64,000 nucleotides of DNA from Oscillospiraceae bacterium (GCA_004554485.1 SFLS01000003.1:18553-82552), one strand, 5' to 3'; counted from the first letter of the stretch, positions 16,833 to 25,177 are shown. Numbers and translations: made by a program. The notes: generated by a model not told the origin, from the sequence alone.

Positions 16833-16915
16833 CGGCCCGCAGGGCGTTCCGGCGCAGCCGGAACCTGCGTGCTGCGCACGCAGCAACCGCCTGCGGCGGT
16901 TGGCCCTGCGGGCCG
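16833..16915. repeat. cloverleaf element C
   Basis: Closing stem 16833-16845/16903-16915 (13 bp). Hairpins 16846-16864 (8 bp, GCA), 16865-16883 (8 bp, TGC), 16884-16902 (8 bp, TGC). No unpaired base lies between the four helices: a perfect four-way junction. It sits between the LacI stop and the malQ start. Confidence 0.95.
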
Positions 16916-16946
16916 GATCCCGGCATATGGAAGGTGGGAGGGGGAT

Positions 16947-17960
16947 TCAGTCCTCTGGCACGGGGCCGACACTTTCCCCTTCGATGACGGCAAACGGGAC
17001 GGTGACATGGCGGGCGGGGGCGCCCTGTTCGATGGCGGCGCGCAGGGTGTCGGTGGCTTCCTGCGCCAGCCGGTCCACCGACTGGCGAACAGTTGTCAGG
17101 CGGGGCATCAGGAATCCCCCCAGTGTCAGACCGTCGAACCCGATGATGGAGATATCGCGGCCCACCGTTTTGCCGACGTCCTGTGCCGCGCGCATCGCCC
17201 CGATGGCCACCACATCCGCGACGGCATAGGCCGCCGTGACCTCCGGATTTTCGGAAAGCACCCGGCGCATGGCCTGGTAGCCTTCTTCGTAGCAGAAGCG
17301 CGCCTGGCCGTATTCCACCAGGTTTTCGGCCGGCAGCCCGCTTTGGGCAAAGGCCGCCCTGCCGCCGGCAAAGCGCATCCCGGAAACATCGCTGAAGGAG
17401 GGGCGCCCGCCGATGATGGCGATGTGGCGATGCCCGCGGTCCAGCAGCACCTGCACCGCGCGGACCGAAGCCGCATAGTCATCGGTGGTCACGCTGGACA
17501 GGTTCTTAAAGCCCAGCTCCTTGGCCGAGGAGGTGACCAGCACCGCCGGCACGGTGATGCGGGAAAAATTGCGCCGGAAATTATCAGCGTTGCCGCCCAA
17601 AAACAGCAGGCCCTGCGGCTTTTTTTCGGCACACAGCTTTACCGCCCGCAGCACTTCGTCGGTGTCCTCGTCAAAGAAATCGACGATCAGCGTGTAGGGG
17701 CTGTGTTTTACCAGCCCCTGCAGCTGCTCCACCAGCGCGGCAAACAGCTCGTTGTGGGTGCCCTTCACCAGCACCAGTATGCTGCGGCTCACCGTTTGCT
17801 TCAGATTTTGGGCGTTGGTATTCAAAATGAAGCCGGTCTTTTCCACCACCGCCAGGACGCGCTGCCGCGCCTTTTCGCTGACGTCCGGGTGGTTATTCAG
17901 CACGCGGGAAACGGTGCCTACCGCATAGCCGGATTCCCGGGCAATATCCTTGATGGTCAT
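16947..17960 (-). CDS. LacI family transcriptional regulator of the alpha-glucan operon
   Basis: 337 residues from ATG at 17960. The N-terminal helix-turn-helix TIKDIARESGYAVGTVSRVL with hinge region is typical of LacI/GalR proteins, followed by a periplasmic-binding-protein fold (ILVLVKG, HRHIAIIGGRPSF, ISIIGFDG). It lies 4 bases downstream of the malG-like gene and so is part of the operon it probably controls. A LacI-type operator overlaps the operon's transcription start at 21203-21230. The effector is unknown, probably a maltodextrin. Confidence 0.93.
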   Translation of the reverse strand: MTIKDIARESGYAVGTVSRVLNNHPDVSEKARQRVLAVVEKTGFILNTNAQNLKQTVSRSILVLVKGTHNELFAALVEQLQGLVKHSPYTLIVDFFDEDTDEVLRAVKLCAEKKPQGLLFLGGNADNFRRNFSRITVPAVLVTSSAKELGFKNLSSVTTDDYAASVRAVQVLLDRGHRHIAIIGGRPSFSDVSGMRFAGGRAAFAQSGLPAENLVEYGQARFCYEEGYQAMRRVLSENPEVTAAYAVADVVAIGAMRAAQDVGKTVGRDISIIGFDGLTLGGFLMPRLTTVRQSVDRLAQEATDTLRAAIEQGAPARHVTVPFAVIEGESVGPVPED

Positions 17961-17964
17961 AGGA

Positions 17965-18822
17965 TCATCCCTTGACGGCACCGGCCGCCACGCCCTTGAT
18001 GATGTGCTTCTGGCAGGTCAGGTAGAAGACGATGACGGGGATGATGCTCAGCAGGATGAGCGCCATGGTCGCGCCCAGATCCACCACGCCGTAGCTTCCC
18101 TTCAGGTACTGTACATGGATGGGGATGGTCATATACTGGGTGCGGTCCAGTACCAGGTAGGGCAGCAGGTAGTCGTTCCATACCCACATGATCTCCAGGA
18201 TCGCGACCGAGATCATGGTGGGGCGGAGCATCGGCAGCACCACGCTGAAGTAGGTGCGCAGCGGGCCGCAGCCGTCGATAGCGGCGGCTTCCTCAATATC
18301 AAGCGGGATGCTCTTGACAAAACCGGTGAACATAAAGACGGCAAGTCCCGCGCCGAAGCCGAGATAGATGATCGGAATAGTCCAGGGAGTATTGAGCTTG
18401 AGGGTATCCGCCGTTTTGGAGAGGGTGAACATCACCATCTGGAACGGGACGACCATCGAGAATACGCAGGCAAAGTAAACGATGCGGCAGAACAGAGAAT
18501 CAACACGGGCGATGTACCAGGCCGCCATGGAGGTGAAAAGCAGGATAAGGGCGGTGGAAAGCAGCGTGATGACCAGGCTGAAGAGGGCCGATTTGAGGAA
18601 GGGGTAGTTGCCGAAAGTAAGGCCCTTGATGAAGTTATCCAGACCCGCAAAGCTTTCGGCAGTGGGCCAGGAGAAGGTCTCGGTTTTGACAAAGGTATTC
18701 TTCTTAAAGGAGTTGAGCAGCACCATGAATACCGGGAACACATACAGGATGCTGATGACGCCGAAAAAGACCGTAAGAAGATTTTTGCCGGCGTTTTTCT
18801 TTTGCAAAGAACGGTGTTTCAT
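17965..18822 (-). CDS. sugar ABC transporter permease, MalG type
   Basis: 285 residues, about six membrane segments. The EAA loop that contacts the ATPase is visible as EEAAAIDGCGPLRTYFSVVL. It pairs with the permease gene upstream: its ATG at 18822 overlaps the upstream stop in TAATG. No ATPase gene lies in the operon, so a shared MsmX/MalK-like ATPase must be encoded elsewhere, as is common in Firmicutes sugar importers (CUT1 family). Confidence 0.93.
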   Translation of the reverse strand: MKHRSLQKKNAGKNLLTVFFGVISILYVFPVFMVLLNSFKKNTFVKTETFSWPTAESFAGLDNFIKGLTFGNYPFLKSALFSLVITLLSTALILLFTSMAAWYIARVDSLFCRIVYFACVFSMVVPFQMVMFTLSKTADTLKLNTPWTIPIIYLGFGAGLAVFMFTGFVKSIPLDIEEAAAIDGCGPLRTYFSVVLPMLRPTMISVAILEIMWVWNDYLLPYLVLDRTQYMTIPIHVQYLKGSYGVVDLGATMALILLSIIPVIVFYLTCQKHIIKGVAAGAVKG

Positions 18823-19736
18823 TATTGCTGGACCTCCTTTTTTCTGGTCGAGCGCAGCTGCAGCAGGCCGATGGTAGCCACCAGGATGAAGAACAGGACC
18901 GCCTTCGCCTGGGCAACGCCGCGCGAGTTAACATTCTGGCCGTAGAAGGTGTTGTAGATGTTGAGCGCCAGCATCTCGGTGGTATGCACCGTGGTGCCGT
19001 CGGGGTTGATGATATAGGGCAGGCCGCCGGTAAGAGCCAGGTTCTGGTCGAACAGCTTAAAGCCGTTGGTCAGCGTCAGGAACATACAGATGGTGATGGA
19101 GGGCATGATGTTGGGAATGGTGACCTTGATGAGGGTCTGCCAGCGGTTGGCGCCGTCAATTTTGGCGGCTTCCAGCATATCCTCAGGCACCGCCTGCAGG
19201 CCCGCGATGTAAATAATCATCATGTAGCCGATCTGCTGCCAGCACATCAGGATGATGAGTCCCCAGAAGCCCCAGGTGGTGTTGGTGAGGATGGAGGTGC
19301 TGTAGGCGCTGAGCAGACCGTCAAAGATCATGCTCCAGATGTAACCCAGTACGATACCGCCGATGAGGTTCGGCATAAAGAATACCGTGCGGAACAGGTT
19401 GGAGCCCTTGATTTTTTGGGTAAGCGCATAGGCTACCATAAAGGCCAGTACGTTGATGAGCACCAGCGATATGAAGGCATACAGGGCCGTATACCCAAAG
19501 GAGTAGCGGAAGCTTTGATCCTGAAACGCTTTCAGATAGTTTTCAATGCCGACCCAGCTCCATTTGCTGGTTGTTTTGAACTTGGTAAAGGACAGGAAAA
19601 GTCCCTGTAAAAACGGCCAGACAAAGCCGATGCAGAACGCAGCGACCATCGGCAGCAGAAAAACCGGGGACCAGTGCTGGATGGGTCTGCGCAGCAGATA
19701 GCTGTTGACCGACCCGCTGTTTCTTCTTCTCTTCAT
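18822..19736 (-). CDS. sugar ABC transporter permease, MalF type
   Basis: 304 residues from ATG at 19736, chosen because GGGAG lies upstream; an earlier ATG would add 13 residues. Six membrane segments after a basic head (MKRRRNSG). The EAA loop is LEAAKIDGANRWQTLIKVTI. A hairpin at 19809-19833 separates it from the binding-protein gene. It forms the transmembrane channel with the MalG-type protein. Confidence 0.92.
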   Translation of the reverse strand: MKRRRNSGSVNSYLLRRPIQHWSPVFLLPMVAAFCIGFVWPFLQGLFLSFTKFKTTSKWSWVGIENYLKAFQDQSFRYSFGYTALYAFISLVLINVLAFMVAYALTQKIKGSNLFRTVFFMPNLIGGIVLGYIWSMIFDGLLSAYSTSILTNTTWGFWGLIILMCWQQIGYMMIIYIAGLQAVPEDMLEAAKIDGANRWQTLIKVTIPNIMPSITICMFLTLTNGFKLFDQNLALTGGLPYIINPDGTTVHTTEMLALNIYNTFYGQNVNSRGVAQAKAVLFFILVATIGLLQLRSTRKKEVQQ

Positions 19737-19808
19737 CTTCTCAACTCCCGCTAAAAAATTGATGGCACTGAGCATGTCTCATGCGGCATACCCGGTGATT
19801 TGAGAAAG

Positions 19809-19833
19809 CGGGGCGAGCGCTATGCTCGCCCCG
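19809..19833 (-). terminator. intra-operon hairpin between binding protein and permeases
   Basis: GGGGCGAGC/GCTCGCCCC stem with loop, without a long U-tract. It likely protects the binding-protein mRNA or partly ends transcription, so the binding protein is made in excess. Confidence 0.6.
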
Positions 19834-19867
19834 CCGCATATGGAGTACAATGATATGTCAGCAGAAA

Positions 19868-21169
19868 TCAGCCGTTGGCAGCCTTGTACTGAACAGACCA
19901 GCCATCGATGAAGGCGGTAACAACGGTAGCCCAGTTGGCGTCGGTGGGATCGGCGTTGTAGGTGTTCAGCGCGGAAACAACAGCAGCGCGGTAAGCGTCA
20001 ACGTTGGGCTGATAGTTGGTGGCCCACCACATATTGTAGCAGCCGTTGGCCAGGTAATCGTTGGCGTCCGCCAGGAAAGCGTTGGTGGATTCGGCAGCGC
20101 TCTTGTAGGGCATTACGCCGAAGGTATCAACAGCGATGCGGGAAGCCTCGGGATCGGTGACAACCCACTTCATGAAGTCAAGGGTCGCCTTGATGTTCTC
20201 CTCGGAGGCCTCGGCATTGACAGCCCAGTAGTTTTCGGTGCCGCAGTTCAGGCCGGCTTTCTCCTCGCCTTCCACGCCGCAGTAGTAGGGGATCATGGCG
20301 AGATCGTCAGCGTTCATGCCCTTGTCGGCCAGGCCGGAAGCTTCCCAGCTGCCGTTGACATAGAACAGAGCCTTGCCGTCGGCAAACTCAGCGCCGGCAT
20401 CAAAGCCGCCGTTGGCCAGCGCCGTACGGTCGGTAGCGGAGTTGACGACCATCAGGTCATACAGGGCGCGATAGTTATCCATGTAAGCGCCGGTGAGTTC
20501 AGCGGGGCAGGATTTCCAGGCCTCAGGGTTATCAACGGACTCGTAGTAATACTCGAGGTTAATCAGGTGGCCGGTGAAGCGCCAGCTGGAGCTGCCGTCC
20601 ATGCCGGAAGAGGTGAAGGCGTCGAAGCCCAGCTCGTTAGCGCGGGCGTGAACATCCTCGGCAACTTCCTTCAGGGTGGCAAAGTTGGTGATGTAGTCGG
20701 CAGCGTAGCCGGCTTCCTGCAGCAGCTTGGTATTGACGATGATGCCGTAGCACTCGTAGCAATAACCGATGGAGCACAGCTTGCCGTTTTCATCGTACAG
20801 CATGTAAGCGTCGGTGTTCAGCTCGTTGGCGATATCGGTGCCGGTCAGGTCATAGCAATACTCGCCCCAGGTGGAAACAGCCGCCTGGTTGCCGACGACG
20901 AACAGGGTGGGGGGATTGCTCTTGTCCATCTCTGCGGTCAGAGTCTCGTTGTAGGTGCCGGAAGCGGCGGTAAGGATCTCGACCGGAACGCCGGTTTCCT
21001 CGGTGTACATCGCGGCGAGCTTCTTCAGAGCCTCGTCAGACTCGGGCTTGAAGTTCAGCCAGAAAACGGAACCGGTTTTGGTTTCCGGGGCGGGGTTATT
21101 ATTGTTACAGCCTGCAAACAGGGTAACGACCATAACCAGCGCCAGCAGAATCGCTAAAGTCTTTTTCAT
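19868..21169 (-). CDS. carbohydrate ABC transporter substrate-binding lipoprotein
   Basis: 433 residues from ATG at 21169 (GAGGAGAAATC upstream). Lipobox VTLFAGCNN at about residue 20 marks a lipoprotein. The mature part has the extracellular solute-binding family 1 layout (PTLFVVGNQAAVSTWGE, GKALFYVNGSWEASGL, WAVNAEASEENIKATLDFM). First gene of the operon. With malQ and the CUT1-type permeases, the ligand is probably a maltodextrin (inference). Confidence 0.93.
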   Translation of the reverse strand: MKKTLAILLALVMVVTLFAGCNNNNPAPETKTGSVFWLNFKPESDEALKKLAAMYTEETGVPVEILTAASGTYNETLTAEMDKSNPPTLFVVGNQAAVSTWGEYCYDLTGTDIANELNTDAYMLYDENGKLCSIGYCYECYGIIVNTKLLQEAGYAADYITNFATLKEVAEDVHARANELGFDAFTSSGMDGSSSWRFTGHLINLEYYYESVDNPEAWKSCPAELTGAYMDNYRALYDLMVVNSATDRTALANGGFDAGAEFADGKALFYVNGSWEASGLADKGMNADDLAMIPYYCGVEGEEKAGLNCGTENYWAVNAEASEENIKATLDFMKWVVTDPEASRIAVDTFGVMPYKSAAESTNAFLADANDYLANGCYNMWWATNYQPNVDAYRAAVVSALNTYNADPTDANWATVVTAFIDGWSVQYKAANG

Positions 21170-21202
21170 GATTTCTCCTCCTAATAAAATGTTCTTTTTC
21201 TC

Positions 21203-21230
21203 CAAGGGCTGGAATCGTTTCCAGCCCTTG
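21203..21230. promoter_or_regulatory. LacI-type operator
   Basis: 12-bp inverted arms CAAGGGCTGGAA/TTCCAGCCCTTG around four bases. On the minus strand the core reads TGGAAACGATTCCA, with the central CG typical of LacI family operators. It lies 8 bases downstream of the -10 box, where bound repressor would block the start. Confidence 0.7.
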
Positions 21231-21237
21231 CAGATTC

Positions 21238-21266
21238 ATTATACAGCCTATCGTCGGATAATTCAA
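21238..21266 (-). promoter_or_regulatory. sigma-A promoter of the alpha-glucan uptake operon
   Basis: Minus strand TTGAAT (21266-21261), 17 bases, TATAAT (21243-21238). Confidence 0.8.
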
Positions 21267-21437
21267 TTGAAATCTGTCGCAATTTCATAAATTCAGTAAT
21301 TGTGCCACAAAATTTTTCGTCAAATTGAGCAGTTTTTCTGACGGCTGGGGGAAACTGGACTTAGTATAAGCCATAATTTGTACTTTATTCTTTTGCCGGC
21401 GCAGGTTGTTTCAGCCGCACTATGGGCAAAACAGCGA

Positions 21438-21579
21438 TTGACAAAGCCCGAATGGGCCTTTTATAATGAGGCCAAAATACGCCGCAGAAGTAGAGCTATG
21501 AAGCGGCGCACTGATGTGACTGCAGGAGCTGACCGCCGCCGTCGAACGAGCCGGCGCTCCGGTGACAAGCACCGAATAA
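21438..21579 (+). pseudogene. probable remnant of a small gene (frameshift and two in-frame TGA)
   Basis: From TTG at 21438 the frame reads LTKPEWAFYNEAK, then natural-looking sequence continues one frame over as KYAAEVEL, TGA (21499), SGALM, TGA (21517), LQELTAAVERAGAPVTSTE, TAA (21577). A single extra A near 21473-21476 would restore the frame, and both TGA codons sit where Trp (TGG) would fit. The same bases also look like a promoter (TTGACA 21438-21443, TATAAT 21462-21467, 18-base spacer), so the reading is ambiguous. The 560-base gap 21170-21729 otherwise holds the operon promoter, the operator and element D. Confidence 0.4.
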
Positions 21580-21618
21580 TATGATAGAATAGAACCATCG
21601 CGGGGATCCGGGCGAGGG

Positions 21619-21698
21619 CGGCCCCGCAGGGGCCCGAGGCGCAGCCTCGGGGGACGGGCGCAGCCCGTCACGGCGCGAAGCGCCGCCCTGCGGGGCCG
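21619..21698. repeat. cloverleaf element D
   Basis: Closing stem 21619-21631/21686-21698 (13 bp). Hairpins 21633-21651 (8 bp, GCA), 21653-21669 (7 bp, GCA), 21671-21685 (6 bp, GAA). All stems equal those of element B 9.4 kb away. It lies 31 bases before a small membrane gene. Confidence 0.93.
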
Positions 21699-21729
21699 TC
21701 TCCCTACCCGCTGTGAAAGGAGCTTGGCA

Positions 21730-21951
21730 ATGAATTTTCAAACTATAACAGGCTATACCCTCGGCAGTATGGGGGCCATTGCCGTCGGCGGCGTGCTGGC
21801 CTGCATTGGCGTGGCCCGCGGTCCCAAGTGGCTGGCTTATGCCGGCGTTGCGCTGGCAGCGCTGGGGGTGCTCGTTTTTATCATCGCCTTTATCAGGGCG
21901 TGGCGCGCCCTCAGACGGGAGCAAAAAAGGAAGGGAGGCCCGGAGCGATGA
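21730..21951 (+). CDS. small membrane protein (hypothetical)
   Basis: 73 residues with two hydrophobic segments (about 8-28 and 36-56) and a basic, charged C terminus (RAWRALRREQKRKGG). AAAGGAGC lies upstream of the ATG at 21730; a TTG two codons earlier is possible. It overlaps the next gene by four bases (ATGA), so the two are translated together. No family recognised. Confidence 0.75.
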   Translation: MNFQTITGYTLGSMGAIAVGGVLACIGVARGPKWLAYAGVALAALGVLVFIIAFIRAWRALRREQKRKGGPER

Positions 21952-22181
21952 GCCTGTTTCGTGGATCGGGCCGGCTGGAGCAGCGGCTGGCTAAAAATGA
22001 GGACCCCCTGCGGCAGAAAAAGCTGTGGGTAAAGTCCTTCTACTGTGCCGCGGTGCTGGCGGCGCTGGGGCTGTTTTTCCTGTTGGCCATGGGCAGCGAA
22101 TTTACGGTCTTTGGTTGTGTGCTGCTGGCCTGTGCCGCCTTTGTGGCGGTGGACGGTCTGGTGACCAAAAACCGCAAATGA
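21948..22181 (+). CDS. small membrane protein (hypothetical)
   Basis: 77 residues with a charged N-terminal head (RGSGRLEQRLAKNEDPLRQKK) and two adjoining hydrophobic segments (about 28-45 and 52-70). The ATG at 21948 overlaps the previous stop, with GGGAGG upstream. It is followed by the EamA exporter gene 14 bases later. It could be a helper of that transporter, but nothing shows this directly. Confidence 0.75.
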   Translation: MSLFRGSGRLEQRLAKNEDPLRQKKLWVKSFYCAAVLAALGLFFLLAMGSEFTVFGCVLLACAAFVAVDGLVTKNRK

Positions 22182-22195
22182 GGAGGTCTGGCACC

Positions 22196-23083
22196 GTGCG
22201 GCAAAAAAGTACCGCCATTTTGGCGGCGCTGGGCGCCGCCCTGCTGTATGCGGTCAGCATTCCGCTTTCGCCCTTTCTGCTGCGGCAGACGGGACCGGTG
22301 ATGCTGGCGGCGCTGCTGTATCTGGGGGCAGGAGTTGGAATGACGCTGCTCTCGCTGATCTGCCCCGTCCCGCGGAAGGACCGGCTGACCCGCCGGCAGC
22401 TTCCCTTTACGCTGGGGATGATCCTGCTGGATATCGCCGCCCCCATTTTGCTGATGCTGGGGCTTGCCCGCGCGCCTGCCGCCCATGTATCGCTGCTCAA
22501 TAACTTTGAGATTGTAGCCACTTCGCTGTTTGCCCTGCTGCTGTTCCGCGAGCGGATCTCCCGGCGGGTTTGGTGTGCTATTTTTCTGATCACCGCCGCC
22601 AGCATGCTGCTTTCCTTCGAGGGGGCGCAAAGCCTGCGCTTTTCTCCCGGTTCGCTGCTGGTACTGGGCGCCTGCCTTTGCTGGGGGCTGGAAAACAACT
22701 GCACCCGCGCCCTTTCCCAAAAAAGCGCCGTGCAGATCGTACAGGTCAAGGGGCTCTTTTCGGGGCTGGGCTCGCTGCTTGTGGCGCGGCTTGCGGGGGA
22801 GTCCCTGCCGGACTGGCGCAGCCTGTTTGCCGCCATGCTGCTGGGATTTGTGTGCTACGGGCTCAGCATCTTTTTGTACGTCCGCGCGCAAAGCGTGCTG
22901 GGCGCGGCCCGTACCAGCGCCTTTTACTCGGCCAATCCCTTTTTAGCCGCGGCGCTCAGCCTGCTGCTGCTGCGCCAGCCCCTTGCCGATGCCTACCCTT
23001 ATGCGCTGGCTTTGATGCTGCTGGGGCTATATCTCACCGTGCGGGAAACGCTTTCGGAGCTGCCGGAACATAAAGTCGGCTGA
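22196..23083 (+). CDS. EamA/DMT family transporter
   Basis: 295 residues starting at GTG 22196, with GAGGAGG nine bases upstream. Ten hydrophobic segments in two EamA-like halves; NNFEIVATSLFALLLFRERI and TSAFYSANPFLAAALSLLLL are typical ends of each half (the drug/metabolite transporter superfamily pattern). Substrate unknown, probably export of a metabolite. Last gene of the unit; the terminator begins inside the final codons. Confidence 0.88.
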   Translation: MRQKSTAILAALGAALLYAVSIPLSPFLLRQTGPVMLAALLYLGAGVGMTLLSLICPVPRKDRLTRRQLPFTLGMILLDIAAPILLMLGLARAPAAHVSLLNNFEIVATSLFALLLFRERISRRVWCAIFLITAASMLLSFEGAQSLRFSPGSLLVLGACLCWGLENNCTRALSQKSAVQIVQVKGLFSGLGSLLVARLAGESLPDWRSLFAAMLLGFVCYGLSIFLYVRAQSVLGAARTSAFYSANPFLAAALSLLLLRQPLADAYPYALALMLLGLYLTVRETLSELPEHKVG

Positions 23084-23114
23084 GAGTCCTTTGATGGGGT
23101 CTCAGCCGTTTTTC
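23077..23114 (+). terminator. terminator after EamA gene
   Basis: CGGCTGAGA/TCTCAGCCG stem, then TTTTTCTTTT. The stem includes the stop codon. Confidence 0.85.
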
Positions 23115-23167
23115 TTTTGGGATGGAATACCATCCGCCTGACTTTGTTATTGGAAGGAGAAAAAACC

Positions 23168-23214
23168 TTGACAAATAAATTAGAATAATTATAATATACT
23201 TAGAAAAATTCCAA
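23168..23214 (+). promoter_or_regulatory. sigma-A promoter with PerR boxes
   Basis: TTGACA (23168-23173), 16 bases, TATAAT (23190-23195). TTAGAATAATTATAA (23180-23194) matches the PerR box TTANAATNATTNTAA at every fixed position and covers the -10 region. A second copy, TTAGAAAAATTCCAA (23200-23214), has two mismatches. PerR should therefore repress its own operon. Confidence 0.88.
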
Positions 23215-23240
23215 TAATGATACACGAGAAAGGATTGAAC

Positions 23241-23630
23241 ATGACAAAATATGAAAGTGAGATATTTGCCATCGTAAACACCTCCCGTGAACATCTGACT
23301 GCCGAACAGATCTTCTGGCGGCTGCGGCAGAAGCACCCGAAGGTGGTGCTGGCGACGGTATACAACAACCTGAACAAGTTGCAGAAGGAGGAGCTGATCC
23401 GCAGAGTTTCCACCGAAGGAATGCCGGACCGTTACGACCGGGTGGAAAAGCACAACCATCTGGTGTGCAGGTGCTGCGGAAAGCTGACGGATATCAGCCT
23501 GAAGGGGCTGTCCGCGCCGCTGCGGGAGCAGCTGGGCGATGACTTTTTGTACTACGACCTCAAGGTTTATTACATTTGTCCGGAATGCCGGGCAAAGCAG
23601 GAGGCATCTGAACCGACCGGAAAGGTGTGA
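23241..23630 (+). CDS. perR: PerR-type peroxide-sensing Fur family repressor
   Basis: 129 residues from ATG at 23241 (AGAAAGGATT upstream). Winged helix LTAEQIFWRLRQKHPKVVLA and VYNNLNKLQKEELIRRV, then the metal-sensing part MPDRYDRVEKHNHLVCRCCG, whose His residues fit the PerR regulatory site, and structural zinc pairs CRCC and CPEC. Preceded by a perfect PerR box and followed by rubrerythrin, SDR and flavin reductase-rubredoxin genes, which makes PerR far more likely than Fur or Zur. Confidence 0.9.
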   Translation: MTKYESEIFAIVNTSREHLTAEQIFWRLRQKHPKVVLATVYNNLNKLQKEELIRRVSTEGMPDRYDRVEKHNHLVCRCCGKLTDISLKGLSAPLREQLGDDFLYYDLKVYYICPECRAKQEASEPTGKV

Positions 23631-23689
23631 CAAACATCTTATCAGGATAAAAAGCTGACATTCATTTTATTTACAAGGAGGAACAAACC

Positions 23690-24346
23690 ATGGCAAAGTG
23701 GAAATGCAAAGTATGCGGTTATGTTTATGAAGGAGAGGAGCTCCCGGCGGATTATGTCTGCCCGCTCTGCAAGCAGCCCGCGTCGGCCTTTGAAAAGATG
23801 GAAGAGCCCAAGCATAAATATGCCGGCACCCAGACCGAAAAGAATCTGGAAGCGGCATTTGCGGGGGAATCTCAGGCCAGAAATAAATACACTTATTTTG
23901 CCTCCGTCGCCAAAAAGGAAGGCTATGAGCAGATCTCTGCTTTGTTCCTGAAGACCGCGGAAAACGAAAAAGAGCATGCGAAGATGTGGTTCAAGGAGCT
24001 GAAGGGGATCGGCGATACCAAGGAGAACCTGGCTGCCGCCGCGGCCGGCGAAAACTACGAATGGACCGATATGTACGACGGATTTGCCAAGACCGCCGAG
24101 GAAGAGGGCTTCCCGGAGCTGGCGGAAAAATTCCGTCTGGTCGCGGAGGTGGAAAGACACCACGAAGAAAGATACCGCGCACTGCTGAAGAACGTGGAGA
24201 CCGCCGCGGTATTTGAAAAGAGCGAGGTAAAGGTGTGGGAGTGCCGCAACTGCGGGCATATTGTAGTAGGCACCAAGGCGCCGGAAGTCTGCCCCACCTG
24301 CAACCATCCGCAGAGCTACTTTGAAGTACACGCGGAAAATTACTAA
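23690..24346 (+). CDS. rubrerythrin with rubredoxin domains at both ends
   Basis: 218 residues. N-terminal rubredoxin CKVCGYVYEGEELP...CPLC, a four-helix di-iron domain (EAAFAGESQARNKYTYFA, ENEKEHAKMWF, EVERHHEERYRALL with E-x2-H ligands), and a C-terminal rubredoxin-like CRNCGHIVVG...CPTC. Classical rubrerythrin has only the C-terminal one and reverse rubrerythrin only the N-terminal one; this protein has both. It reduces hydrogen peroxide with electrons passed through rubredoxin sites. AAGGAGGAAC precedes the ATG. Second gene of the PerR operon. Confidence 0.93.
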   Translation: MAKWKCKVCGYVYEGEELPADYVCPLCKQPASAFEKMEEPKHKYAGTQTEKNLEAAFAGESQARNKYTYFASVAKKEGYEQISALFLKTAENEKEHAKMWFKELKGIGDTKENLAAAAAGENYEWTDMYDGFAKTAEEEGFPELAEKFRLVAEVERHHEERYRALLKNVETAAVFEKSEVKVWECRNCGHIVVGTKAPEVCPTCNHPQSYFEVHAENY

Positions 24347-24423
24347 GCCGCAAAAGATGGCGCCCCGGCTGCCGTAGAGAGATAAAACCCGGGCATAATA
24401 AACAAAACAGGAGGTATAGCGGA

Positions 24424-25161
24424 ATGTTAAAAGGCAAGACCGCGATCGTAACCGGCGGAACCCGCGGGATCGGTTTCGCCATCGTCAAAAAATATCTGGA
24501 AAACGGTGCCAATGTGGTGCTGGCAGGTTCCCGACAGGAATCGGTGGAAAAGGCCCTGAAACAGCTTTCGGCGTACGAGGGGCGCATTATGGGTATCTGG
24601 CCCGACCTGTGCGACCCCGAGGCCGTAGCCAGGGACTTCGCCGCGGTGAAGGAGCGCTTCGGCCGCGTCGATATCCTGGCCAACAACGCGGGCGTTTCCT
24701 CCCGAACCAGTCTTTATGAGTATACGCTGGAGGAATTCAGCAAGATCATGGAGATCAACGTAAAAGCCGTGTTTGTGTGCTCGCAGGCGGCCGCCCGGAT
24801 CATGAAGGAGCAGGGCGGCGGTGTGATCATCAACACCAGCTCGATGGTGGGCGAATACGGCCAGCCCTCCGGCTGCGGCTACCCCGCCAGCAAGTTTGCG
24901 GTAAACGGGCTGACCAAATCGCTGGCACGGGAGCTGGCGAAGGACCAGATCCGCGTCAACGCGGTGGCGCCGGGCGTCACCAGAACCGATATGGTAGCCG
25001 CGCTGCCCCAGGAAATGGTGGACCGCATCTCGGCCGGTATTCCGCTGGGCAGAATGGGCGAGCCGCTGGATATCGCCAACGCCTACCTGTACTTGGCCAG
25101 CGATCTGGCCAGCTATGTTACGGGCATCACCCTGCGCGTGGACGGCGCGGCCATGACTTGA
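24424..25161 (+). CDS. short-chain dehydrogenase/reductase (SDR)
   Basis: 245 residues, classical SDR. TGGTRGIGFA (NAD(P) binding), NNAGVSS, catalytic Ser in INTSSMVGEYG and YPASK with Tyr-x3-Lys, then VAPGVTRTDM. Similar to 3-oxoacyl-ACP reductase FabG and related enzymes, but the substrate is not clear. It sits inside the PerR operon between two rubredoxin-containing proteins. ACAGGAGGTATAG precedes the ATG. Confidence 0.9.
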   Translation: MLKGKTAIVTGGTRGIGFAIVKKYLENGANVVLAGSRQESVEKALKQLSAYEGRIMGIWPDLCDPEAVARDFAAVKERFGRVDILANNAGVSSRTSLYEYTLEEFSKIMEINVKAVFVCSQAAARIMKEQGGGVIINTSSMVGEYGQPSGCGYPASKFAVNGLTKSLARELAKDQIRVNAVAPGVTRTDMVAALPQEMVDRISAGIPLGRMGEPLDIANAYLYLASDLASYVTGITLRVDGAAMT

Positions 25162-25177
25162 TAGGAGTGTGCATAAA

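Noticed and set aside
15105..17975. A 956-codon plus-strand open frame
   Set aside because: It is antisense to malQ and the LacI gene; the residue mix (Arg, Gly, Pro, His rich) and lack of any family motif mark it as a shadow of GC-rich genes.
21466..21579. In-frame TGA read as tryptophan or selenocysteine
   Set aside because: Other genes in the window use TGA as stop and TGG for Trp, there is no SECIS-like hairpin just after the TGA codons, and a frameshift is also needed. Gene decay is simpler.
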